Assembly: GCA_001566295.1 (NCBI GenBank)
Contig: KQ964258.1
Location: forward strand, 1-64,000
Reading direction: 5' to 3'
DNA from: Microdochium bolleyi
Lineage: Eukaryota > Ascomycota > Sordariomycetes > Xylariales > Microdochiaceae
Length of the DNA: 64,000 bases
The notes below the pieces were generated by a model. The model did not search any database, was not told where the DNA came from, and saw only the letters and a program-made list of their open reading frames with translations. Positions 9,812 through 21,133 of this stretch are shown one piece after another. Position 1 is the first letter of the stretch. Each line of letters begins with the position of its first letter. The translations under genes were made by a program, and so were the position numbers.

Positions 9812-12011
9812 ATGGGCCCCAAATTCTACGCCTGCAGTCTCATCGCCGTCGCCGGGCTCGTGTCCGTGTCCTCGGCGTTGGACACCTCGGCCAATACGGT
9901 GCCACTGCTCGCTGAGCGGGAGGACAAAAAGCCAAATGACCTCACCTGGGTATCGAACTGGGCGGCGATAGGGGACAGCTTCACGGCCGGTCAGAACACT
10001 TGTTTGCCAAGATCATTGCTGCACCTTACTGACACCCTCTAGGCATTGGATCTGGCAACCAGCTGGGCAGCAAGGTCACTCTGAACGAAGACTGGAGGTG
10101 CTCTCGGTTCGATTACTCGTATGTAAAGATCGTGGATAATGCGCTGGGCCCCAGCGTCAAGAACTTCCAGTTCGAAGCCTGCAGTGGCGACAGGACTGGA
10201 GACATTTATGGCCAGATAGACGACCTCCGGAGCGATCTGGACCTGGTCATGATGACAGCCGGCGGGAACGATCTGTGCCTGGGCGCCATGATCAAGACGT
10301 GTGTAATCATGCCGTGGGATGGCGAGAGCGCTTGCCAGACGCTCATTGACAAAGCCCAAAGCAATATCGACAACATCTTGAAGGACGTGAGTCTGTCTGT
10401 TCCAGCCCTGCCTCTGCTACCAAATGACTGATCCACGCGCAGAATATTCGCCAAGTCTTGACAAAGCTCAGCACCAAGATGAAGAAGGACAGCATCCTCG
10501 TCTACTCGGGCTACGCGCCCTTCTTCAACACTGACAATGGAGACTGCGCGGACCCCAAGAAGCAAAATTGGGCACTCAAGGCGTGGGCGTGGTGGAAGTT
10601 TTGGAACGTGTTCCGCTCGCCTCTATATCTGACAGTCGACCGCCGCAGGGCATTCAACACGCTCGTCAACAATATCAACAAGGCCATTTCGGAAGTGGTG
10701 GGCGAATATGACAAGGACACGCGCACCAGTTTCAAGGCCGTCTTCTCCGACTGGAGCAACTGGCCCGGCATTGTCGACGGCCAGTTCTGCTCGCCCAAGT
10801 CGAGCGGAAAGTACCCCGACCCGGACCAGCCAGATCTGCTGTTCATCAAGTTTGACACGACGCTCAAGCAGAGTCCAGTCCACGACGAGACAAGGCGGCG
10901 GCGTGGGCTTGGTGATGGCAACGGCACTGCCGAGGACGGCGAGAACTCTCCTACCTCGGACGCAGATCATCCTCAGATGCAATATGATGCCAAGGGGGAG
11001 ATGGAGAGGCACATAGCAGCATATCAGAGCCACATGCGGGGCCGCCTCAGCCGCAAGCACCTCTATGACTCGCTACTCTGGAAGTCGTCTAATCCGCGCG
11101 CCGAGGTGCTCCATCAGCTCGACGCCCGTGCCCCCGTGCCACCAGGGTGCCCTGGAGACAACCTGCCCGGCGTACCCTTAGGCCTGGGCCTGCCCGACTC
11201 CTTCCTGAGCATATTTCACCCAAACAAGCAGGGCCACGAGGCCATGGCCGCCTATGCCTTGCAGAACCTCATGTACAAGCGCGCCGAGATCCTCAAGGTG
11301 GACGACGGTCTCTGCGCTGCCGACAAGGACGAGTTCAAGTGCTGGCAGAAGCAGGGCCGTACAGCCTATGTCGACTACGCCCGCGTGAACGAGAACTACA
11401 AGGACTTTTGCAACAACAAGGTCCAGCAGCCCGACAACAAGATCAACTGGGACAAGTCGGTCACGTACCACGAGGGCACGCCAGATGAACACACGTTTGC
11501 GCTCCAGCTGTCCGACGGCGCGTCCAAGTTCGACAAGGACCAGTGCATCGAGTCGTTTGACAAGATCATCAACAGCTGCGACGGCGGCGACAGCAACAAC
11601 CCGCTCAACTTCAAGTTCGGCGGCTCCTGGGTCCGTGGGGGCTACAGCTATCAACTGAACCCCAAGATGAGCCGCAAGATGGTTCAGAAACGGTCCGGCA
11701 CGTGCCGCGGCTGGTGGAGCCTCTTCTTCACGGGGTACCGCATCTACGGCCGCGGCTGGGCGTCGTCCGACTGGGGCAAGGACTCGCTGCTCAAGTCCAT
11801 GCGCGACTGTGGCTCCGCCGTCACGGGTTGGAAGTTTGATTACTGCCCGACCGGCTGCGGTGACAATAACGACTTTGAATGGAAGGCAGAATTCAATCTG
11901 CCCGTGTACGGCGGTGTTGCGTGTATGAAGAACAACTGGGTGCCACGCAAGAACGGTGCCGAATGGACCAGTGAGGGCAGCTCCGAGCTGGGCTGCAAGG
12001 GTGCAGCGTAA
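9812..12011 (+). CDS. Secreted SGNH hydrolase with Cys-rich C-terminal module
   Basis: Three exons (9812-9989, 10043-10386, 10443-12011) give 696 aa with a signal peptide (MGPKFYACSLIAVAGLVSVS). Block I reads IGDSFTAGIGSG after splicing, with Ser56 the likely nucleophile; the first intron cuts this motif. Block III is TAGGNDLCLG and block V IFHPNKQGH. It is thus a GDSL/SGNH esterase or lipase. The last 180 residues are a separate cysteine-rich module with NSCDGGDSNNPLNFKFGG and GRGWASSDWG. I associate that pattern with the C-terminal tails of killer-toxin-like fungal chitinases and other secreted proteins; the link is from memory. Substrate unknown. A low-complexity acidic insert lies between the two halves. 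Confidence 0.85.
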
Positions 12012-12749
12012 AGCTATGTTTGCGCTTATAATAGCTCAGATAGCGTTGTTTCTTTCTAGGGACTGTAGCAGTATAAGTTTACTTATATAAGCGCCTGATT
12101 TTATTTCGTGCGTACATAAAGAAGAAGGTAAATTACAATGTTATTTTAAGTCTATAATCTACTATATTCGTGCTTGGTCCTATTATACGGCCTTGGTTAA
12201 CTTATACTCCACTTAGACTAGTTACTTAAGTAATAGAGTAGTAACTATCTCTCTAAGAAATACAATAACCCTAAGAGACGAACTGTATTCGATAGTTATA
12301 ATATTAAGATAGCTTTACCTATTTTTAGAATAGCAACTCCGAAGCCTAGTGCTCTAGCTGACCCCCGAGGCTGGATCGTAACATTCGTCTTCTCGGGGTT
12401 CCCTATCGTAACAACTCAGCTTCTCGTACCCCGCTATATCTGCCCTATCCTTAGCCCGATAAACGGGCTTATTTATATTACCGGTAGACTAACAACTTCC
12501 CCTATTGGCTGATCGTTATAACGAGGTTATATGCAAGCATGGTGTTATCTTTAACCCTGGTCTATAGGTGTACAACCTAGCAAAGCGTCAGCCGTAGAGC
12601 CCTTAATCGACTCATTATCTAACCCCGTCAGCAGTGCCCAGCCCCTCGCTTACTTCTTCCTGTTTCACTCCACTAAGCTGTCACTCAGACTTTGGAGGAC
12701 TGGCGTTCGACCAAAACGTCTTTTCCTGCAAACCTGACCTACGATATCT
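12012..12749. other. RIP-like TA-rich island and NLR promoter
   Basis: Composition changes sharply just past 12030 to DNA rich in TA and poor in CA/TG, then returns to normal near 12600. No gene is readable. It is most likely a repeat copy destroyed by RIP, lying between two GC-rich genes. The last 150 nt are the NLR promoter. Confidence 0.6.
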
Positions 12750-15700
12750 ATGTTAGACGGCATTGCATTGGCGCGGCCGTCCAGTCGCGACGACTTCGAG
12801 ATTGCGATCGTTTGCGCGCTTCGGCTCGAATTTGACGCAGTCTGTCTCGTGGTCGATGAGTTCTGGGACGCAAATGGCGATCACTACCGCAGAGCTCGCG
12901 GCGATCAAAACACTTACACCCCCGGCCGCATCGGAAATCACAATGTCGTGCTTGTGTTGCTCCCAAGCATGGGCAAGGCCAGTAGCGCCGCCGCCGCCGC
13001 CAACCTGCGACATAGCTACAACAGCCTCAAAGTTGTCCTCCTGACTGGCGTCTGTGGTGGGGTTCCCGGACTTGCCACCGTAGCAAGCCCCGATATCTTT
13101 CTCGGCGACGTGGTCATCAGCCAGCAGGTTGTGCAGTTCGACTTTGGCAGACAGTACCCTGGCCAATTTATGGCCAAGGAGGGCGCCGCCGACGCCCTAC
13201 GCCGGCCAAACCGCGAGATTTCGACCATCCTCGCGGTGATCAAAACCGAGCATGGCTTCGGCCGACTCGAACACAACTCGGCAAAAGTACTCTCCAAGCT
13301 TCAGGCTCGTGCTGAGAATGAGGAGTTGCGAGTGGACTATCGCCGACCCAGGAAGGAGACGGATTGCCTGTTTCCCGCGGATTACACGCACAAACATCGC
13401 GACACAACCATCTGCGGATGTTCTCAATACTCGCACCCTTGCCCGGATGCCATTGCCAGCTCCTGCGACATTCTCGGCTGCGATACTTCTCAGAAGATCA
13501 CACGGCAGAGGGCGGCGTCTCCAGCCGATGCGGATGGAAGGCTGCGCATCTATGTTGGAGCAGTCGGCTCGGCTGACACGGTCATGAAGTCGGGTGTTGA
13601 CAGGGACAACATTGCTGCACGGCACGATCTCATTGCCTTTGAGATGGAGGCTGCCGGGATGTGGGAAGAGCTACCTTGTATCGTGGTGAAGGGCGTTTGC
13701 GACTATGCCGACAGCCACAAGGCCAAGGGGTGGCAGCCATTTTCCGCCGCTTCGGCGGCTGCCGTTACAAAGGCGCTTCTAAGCACAATACAGGCGACGG
13801 ACCGATTGCAGAAGCGCGTCCGCAGGCACAATAGCGGTGGCCGCACTGGCTTTGGCTTCGACGATTCCGATAGGACGAATCTCCTTGACAGGGCCTCCAT
13901 GATCTCGGCCAAGCACAGGGAGATTGTGCGGCAGAATCTATTCACGTGGTTATCGCCTCTGGAGTTTCAAACGAAACACGCGCAGATCCGAGAGAAGGCA
14001 GGTCTAGACAGGCACGATCCAGACTACAGAAAAAGAGGCGGACAGAGCGCAGCGACCACTGAGAGTGCTGATCGTTACAGCGGCAAGTGGCTCTGGGAGT
14101 CGGCGTCCTTTTCTGACTGGTTTGGCCAGGAATTGCGCGAGGTATGGTACAGTGGAATGCGTGAGTGGTCCCCGAACTCCATGCCAGTGACAGACGATTT
14201 CTGCGCTCTTTCGGCGGCTGACTCGAACTTTCTTTTAGCTGGTGTGGGCAAAAGCACGCTTGTGTGAGTACTCCTGAGCGTCCTATTGGAGTTTATTGTG
14301 CTCCTATTGAAACACTCTAATGCCATATGTTAGGTCAATCATCATTGAGAGATTGCAGAGACTGCTCACAGACCTCAAGCAAGACAGCAAAACTCGAAAC
14401 GGGCGGGTGGCCTACATCTACCTCACTCACGAAATGTATGATGTTCAGGTTGATCAACTCCTCGGAAGTATTGTAAAGCAAATCATCGGAAACAACCCCG
14501 TCCCCCGAGATTTGCTCGACTTGCAGACCGAGTGTCCCTCCACTGAATCCTCGTGGAGGAAAATCGCCAAATTTGCGGACGTCATACACACAATGTCGCA
14601 GATCGAACCCATCTACCTCGTGGTTGACGGCGTGGACGAAGTTCCAACGAGCATAGCAAAAGAGCTACTTCCCCTCTTGCGCCCTACACGAAATGATGGC
14701 AGCAATGTCTCGCTCATGGTCATGTCCAAAGTCTGGAGCGGCTACGAGTCATTGTCGAAGGACTTTCACCGAGAACACATCACTACCAACCATGAAGATT
14801 TGCACCTGTTCGTTGATCGAAAGCTCGCCGAGAACGCAAGCTTACAAGTGCTCATGGAGGAAGACCCCGCCATAAGGGGCAAAATCAGGAGCCTGATTAC
14901 CTGGAAAAGCTATCAAGTGTAAGTGTCCAGTTCAACGCCACTGGATAGCGTCTGACAATTTTGCAGGTTCTTACTCGCAGAGTTACAGATGGGTTCTCTT
15001 CTTCCGCTTCTTGAGTCTGTTTCGGTTAACCATTCAGACCTGCGTCTCCTGTTGGAGAAGGAGCTTCCCGAAGCTCTTGATCTGCACGAAATGTACTCGC
15101 GGCTCTCTAAGCGTCTGGTCGACCAGAAAGACAAGGATATCGACTCCCAAAGAGCCTACCGCGCATTGGCCTGGACTGTCATGAGTGCGCGAGAGCTAAC
15201 CACCAACGAATTCTTCGCCGCCCTGGCATGCCATCCTGCCACGAGGGGGATGTCCCTTGACGACCGGGGGCGCATGCAAAACACGATCCGGGATATTTCG
15301 AGTGGCCTCGTCACCTTCCAGCAAGGCCAGGTGCGTCTCGTGCACAGGACAGCACAACTCTATCTCAGAGAACACTCTGGCTCTCTATTTCCCGACTATC
15401 ATCGGCAAATAGCTATGACCTGCATCAACTATCTCCATCGGTTCTTTACTCAAGAATCTTCAGAGCTTAGCAAAGGCGGTGTCCTTCATCAAAACCACAA
15501 AGATTTTACCAATTGGTCACAACACCAAGAACAAGGCGATAAAGAGGCCAAGCCTCGGATGGATGCAGCACTACTCACGTACGCTCTACAGTATCTTGGG
15601 CACCATCTGCGCCAAGAATCCAAGAATGTAGACCACGACACGTTCCGCAACTTAACTGCAATTCTTGGAAACCCCCACTTCAGGTCGCTTTTATACTCGC

Positions 15701-17942
15701 GACTCTTAGAGTACAATCTGTACCAGCCGACTTCGTTCAGCTTGAGCCAGCATGAGACTAAAGAACGTATTGTTCGAGAGGGAGGCGCGGCATCGGCACC
15801 GTTGCGCAAAAACCATGCTCCTCTAGTTCCCGCCGTGGTGTATCGGGGATATGATTACCTATTACCAAAAGCTCTCAAAGCATACAGTGTGCTGGAACCA
15901 GATAGTTTCGAATATTTGGATGATCTTCTTGTCGACATCGCAGCTGCCCTAGAGCTCGACATCGATGAACAGTCCCTGGATGTGGAGCACTGGAACGACG
16001 AATCTCTATCATCGACTCCACCGTCAACACAATTGCTTGGACGTGTGAGAATGGGGCTTCCTGCACGCCTAAACTCAGCCGAAGCAGCGAAAACCCCTCA
16101 AGAGGCCATGCTCAACAGCGCAGGGGCTTCACTACCGACCCTCAAGCACGAAACGAATGCGACGCACATAGCATGTTGGTACGGTTTCATTCCAGTCCTC
16201 AAGCATTTCCTCGAGTCTAGCCGGGACGTCAACTCCATCGACGAGTTCTTCCGGCAGCCCATCATCGTGGCCCTCCAGCGCGACCACATGGACGCGATGA
16301 CCGTCTGTCTAGACCACGGCGCGGATCTCGATATCACGTCGCCTGCCGGTCGTCAAATCCTGCTCATGGCAGTGAGGCGGGATGGCACGTCCAGGATTCT
16401 CGTGCGGTCCATGGTCAATCGCAACCATGAGCGCCTAGACTTTATCCACGAGAGCAGCAGGCGCGGCAAAACTGGCCTCGCAGGCCTGTCAGAGTTTGTC
16501 ATGGTATTTCCAATGTTCCTCGCTTGTCTGTTCTTCGTCTCGGCTGGCTTCTCTCGGCAGCCTTCGCTGCGGAACACGGCTCGGGCCCGACGGGTCGGGG
16601 AGGGTGCGATGCGCATGTATCGCAAGCTGCGATCGGATAACCTGCTCGCTGCCGTGGAACGCGACGACGCCGAAAAGATCCTGGGCATGAGTGAAAAGGG
16701 CGAGTGGGACGTCAAAGACAAGACGTTTGGGCTCGGACAACTGTCGACATTCCTGGCTGTGGAGCTGGGCAATCGCAGGACCGTCGTTGCTCTTATCCAA
16801 GCGGGAGTGGACGTCAATGTCCAGGACGAGGAAGGAAACACACCTCTGATCAGGGCTGCGGCGAAGAAGGATATTGCGCTCGTCAAGGAGCTCCTTCAGA
16901 GGGATGCGAATGTCCATATCAAGAACATTTACGGGCAAACTGCTTGGTCTGTCAACCTGAATTCCGACAACCAAGCAGGTAAGTAACTCAACAACTGTAA
17001 CAGGTATGCTTCTTCTTCTGCGATGGTACTAACGGACAGCGAATAACAGTGCTTTATGAGCTAGAGCTCCACGGCGCCGCCGATCCAATGGCTGTCGGTG
17101 CCGACCAGATCCCGCTGCTGTACCCGCACGCAGCTGGCGGCAACTTGTTCTTCGTCCAGTGGCTACTTGACAAGGGCCTGGACGCGTCGCACACAACCAT
17201 CTACGGCTGGGCGCCGCTGCACTGGGCCGCCAATGGTGGACACGTCGAGTGTGTGGAGGCTCTTCTGCAGGCTGGAGCAGACCCGTCGCCAGTTTCCGAC
17301 ACGAATGACACACCTCTGGACATGGCCATGCGTACCAAGCAGTTTGCCGTGGTCGACATCTTGAGGGCGGCAGGCGCTATCACTAGTGCTGAGCAATATC
17401 GAAAATTGCGGGCTTCAGTGTCGTCATCTGATAGCAATTCGCGGTCCGCTGGCAGCAGTATCGAATTGATATTAGATGACGACACTAATGCGGCTGCTGC
17501 GGAGGATTCAGAAGGAGAGGGCGATGGCGACGATAGTCACGAGCAAAACATTGGCCACGGCTCGAACGTGCTCTTCAGCACCCACTATGTGGAGGTCGAG
17601 GTTTCAAGTGGTTCAGATACTGATTCGTCAGAGTCAGATGACTCCGGCACCCCGTCTTTGAGCGAAGAATCCGACCCGGACGAGGAGAATATCGACTATG
17701 TGGATGGGTTGGGGATGGCACTGCTCCGTCTCGAACAGGTCTCCATTTTTCCCGCTGGCACGAAGAGATCCTTAGCCTCGTTCTTGATGCGGGAGATCAA
17801 GACGGTGATAGGTGATCTTTCCAAGCTGTTCCCGCGTTACGAGACTCCACGGGTGACAGACGCAGCTGTCGAACGATGGAACGAGATTATCACCGACATG
17901 GCGGCACGGCCTGCCATCAAAGCCATTTTGGGGCATGAGTGA
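12750..17942 (+). CDS. NLR-type receptor: PNP_UDP, NACHT, ankyrin repeats
   Basis: Five exons (12750-14160, 14239-14263, 14334-14918, 14967-16978, 17050-17942) give 1641 aa. The N-terminus is a nucleoside-phosphorylase-like domain (DDFEIAIVCAL, TGVCGGVPG, FEMEAAGMWE, KGVCDYADSHK). NACHT follows: removing the 78-nt intron 1 gives SGMPGVGKSTL (P-loop, Lys475), and YLVVDGVDEV is Walker B. A winged-helix-like part (LVHRTAQLYLREH) precedes at least four ankyrin repeats and an acidic tail. Such fungal NLRs are STAND proteins for non-self recognition. PNP domains in related bacterial defence proteins cleave ATP, so this one may be the effector; that is inference. Exon 2 is only 25 nt. A hydrophobic stretch coded at 16480-16555 is either a membrane segment or an unrecognised 57-nt intron (16504-16560). 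Confidence 0.9.
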
Positions 17943-19122
17943 AATGCTGATCAACATTGATGTCCTCAGTTCGACAAGCTGGCTCTATTCAAAGGCCAAA
18001 AGAGGTACTAGCTGCGAGGGTCATTCTAAGGCTAAATGTACCAGAGCGGGCCGTGGTTGCCATCCACTTTTAATCATTTTGTTGTGGAGATTATTTTGTA
18101 ATCAACTTCAATCTTTTAAGCATACAAACGGCGGAATCATTCTCAGGCTTCATTCATGACATGAATTCATTAATATGAAATCATTTTTTGGGAACACCGT
18201 TGGGAACGAACAAGCGCAATGTCATGAACGTATCATCCGGAAAGGGAATCATTCTGAGGCACATACATATCATCGTCATCTCATCATCCTGTCCGTGACG
18301 CCACCTTGACCTGCCTGCTTCGATCCGGTCCGCATCTCATCACGGCCAAAATTAGCCCATGCACCCTTCAGCGTCCGGGGACTACTTCCTCCGGCATCTG
18401 AACATAATGTGGACACGAGAATGATATCAGTCTTCCGCGTCTATTTGCCTTCTTGTGCCGACGCCCGAAGAGCACAACGGGCCCTTCCACCGCTCGGGTG
18501 ATGTAGTATGAGTGCCGGCTGCTCCCTGGACCCTTGCAATTCACATGCCTCCATCGTACTGCGTAAGTTTATGTTTTTTCATCCCGTACCTTGCGTTGCA
18601 TCAATGCCCCCACGCTCGGGCCGCATAGTTATCGGTGTTCAGCATATAGATCACACATTGCGGACTGCTGATCCCCAGGCCAAGCCAAGGCCGCGGGTGC
18701 AGCACCCAATTACGGTCAACGCAGCGTGTAGATCTGCGCATGACTGTCCAATCAACCTCTTGGCGCGGGCAGTTCAATGACACAACATAAAGCTTGCAGG
18801 TTGCGGAATGCTTGCGTAGCGACGAATTAGAATCAACGCAGCGTGAAAGCCTGTCATAATTGTGCAGCTCGCTTCTTGTCCCGGGAACTTGGAAACAAAA
18901 TACAAGCCTCCAAGCTGAGTACGTTGATGCACGATACACAAGGCAGTCCGCTAGTAGCACGACTTCTGCGCCACCGAGTTTGCGAGCGAGGTCAGGTTTC
19001 GTGGAGAATTTTCATGTGCTGGCAAGTGAATGTACCGCCCGCTGAACAAAAACAGACTACGGACGAATATGACCACCCAACACCACGAAGCCAGTGCTAT
19101 GCCCACGATCCAGAGACCTGAA
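17943..19122. other. Intergenic region with short direct repeats
   Basis: 1180 nt between the NLR end and the SDR end (convergent). No gene is supported. GGAATCATTCTCAGGC at 18133-18148 recurs with one change at 18245-18260. TCAACGCAGCGTG at 18716-18728 recurs at 18833-18845, with AATTA also shared upstream. Both pairs are about 115 nt apart. Confidence 0.5.
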
Positions 19123-20359
19123 CTAATCCTTATATACGCGGACCTTGTAATCGTCACGCCATTTGTCTTCAATGACGACAAGCTGGGAAGCCTGCACTTT
19201 CTTCATGTACTCGTCCTCTGGCGCATCGGTATAGTCATCCCGATTCACGTCCATAAACCCTTCTGGTGCAACACTCCGGGGTGTAATCATGAGCGAGCGC
19301 CCTGTAATGAGAGCATGAAGATCAGTAACGAGCCTTTACAGAACAACTCGCGCCGTGCCGAGTGCGGACAGCGGCTCAAGCAGAACGCCAAGAAATGGGG
19401 AGACTTGGCTCGTCTCCTGTGCTTACCGTTGATGGTCTTGTCACAGGCGATGCGCATCATGCAGTTGGCGCAGTCATCGACCTCGCCGAACTCGACACCG
19501 TGCTCGACGAGCCACTTCTCGTAATCGGCGGTGCGGATGGCGCTCTTGATCCAGCACGGCGCCACGTAGACGATTCGAACACCCTGCTCCCAAGATGACC
19601 GGCGGGCCGTGCGCATGAACCCGCGCAGCGCGTACTTCGTGGCAGTGTATTCCCAGTTGCCCTAACGTCGGCAGAGTGACCTCGTCAGTCGTTGACTGCA
19701 AAGAGCTGGCCCTCTGTGGTTGTGCAGTAGTACTCACAGGCGAATCAATCCACGCAACCATACTTCCTGTGATGATAAAGCACCGGTCACGCTCAGCAAC
19801 GTCGGGCTGTTTCCGGAAGTAGTGCACGGCCAGTTTCCATGTGTAGAAGGTTCCGTCAATGTTGACTCTGACAATCTTGAGGTCGGGCTTGGTTGGTTCT
19901 CCGTTTGGATCTTCACACGGGGAATCGTGAGCCTCAATGTCGCTTCACAGCTATCGATAACTTGACTGACTCACCGTCGAGATTCCACAGGCTGTCGCCA
20001 GAACTCCGGCTGATGCCGGCATTGGCAATGACGACATCGACACTGTTGGCGGGACTCTGCGTCTTTGCCGTTTCGAACATGCGCTTCTGGTCGTCCCACT
20101 CGCGGATGTCGCACTTGACAAAGACACACCTCTTGCTGCTGGATCCAGCATTGAGCTCGGTCTCGATGTCGTGGCCTCGCTCGTGGAGGTCGCCAAAGGT
20201 GACAAAAGCGCCGGCATCGACAAACTGGCGAACCATGACCTCGCCCATGCCGTTGGCGCCGCCTGTAATGACGACGGACTTACCGCGCATGCTGCCACGG
20301 TCGGGCACAGCCGTGTGGTCAACGGGCCCAGTGTTCTCGTATCGCGGAAGTGGTGTCAT
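19123..20359 (-). CDS. Short-chain dehydrogenase/reductase (SDR 1)
   Basis: Four exons (20359-19975, 19910-19738, 19661-19427, 19301-19123) give 323 aa. The cofactor motif is TGGANGMG near residue 32, the strand motif is NAG (IANAGIS), and the catalytic YxxxK is YTATK at the start of exon 3 (GNWEYTATKYAL). It therefore oxidises or reduces an alcohol/ketone with NAD(P), probably in the cytosol. It resembles the 15-hydroxyprostaglandin / hydroxyaverantin dehydrogenase type by layout only. It lies head-to-head with BVMO 1, and a dehydrogenase that yields a ketone is the natural partner of a BVMO. The first intron appears to end in AAG instead of CAG/TAG; the frame and family alignment support this. 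Substrate unknown. Confidence 0.87.
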
Positions 20360-21133
20360 TGTCGCTGGTAGTCAAGTTAGGATTACTTGGTTTTGGAAGT
20401 GCCTGCTGCTTGAATGCGTATTCTGTGTCTCTTTTCTGCTCCGATTTGATCCTTTGGCAAGCCTGGCTATGCCTGCTTTGTTCGATCCTCCAGGACAGCA
20501 TGTAGCTCGAGGGGTGCTCAACCGGCACAGGCTCCGGCTCCGGACACATCGGGACCTGTTTCTCTAGACTGTACTGCCGAACACTCCGCATTCCGTTGTG
20601 GAGCTCCCCGCACTGCGGAGGACGGGTGCGAGGGGAGTCCCCTCCAAGAAGCCGCCGGCTGCCAATGGTGGAGAGCGACTCTCATGCCGGCTTGGCACGG
20701 CACCGGCATTTCCGTTTTCGGACGCTTCCAGACAGCACCGTCGACGGTGGCACTCAAACACGCCTGGCCAATGTCGGCAACCGTCGTCGTCTCATGGTGA
20801 CCCAGCTATGCGTAGAAGCCGAATCCACGCTGCGGGGACCTGGGAGACGAACTCCAAAGTGGGATGCCGCAAAGGCGGAATAGGGAACCCGGGCGGGAAC
20901 AGCGACTATGCCGTCCTCGTTCCCGATGATGTCCGATGGCACCACCGGATAATCTTGAGGTCTACACTGCAGGTACATAGTCGTCCAGTCTTTGCTATCT
21001 CCATACCGCAAGACAATTTCTATCTTTTGGACGTTTGGCTGACGAGAGAATCGTACTGTCCATCCACTAAACGCAGCTTCAGCCAAGATCAGATCTACAC
21101 ACACGGCAACTCCTCAACGCTTTCCCACCCACG
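20360..21133. promoter_or_regulatory. Divergent promoter, SDR 1 / BVMO 1
   Basis: 774 nt between the two starts. It holds CCGCATTCCG (20586-20595), CGGCATTTCCG (20704-20714) and ATGCCGGCTTGGC (20684-20696). The second recurs exactly at 30407-30417 and the third at 28503-28515, both in front of other cluster genes. An imperfect palindrome AGGGGAGTCCCCT lies at about 20631-20643. CGG/CCG triplets are what Zn2Cys6 factors read, and one is coded in this cluster. Binding is inferred. Confidence 0.45.
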
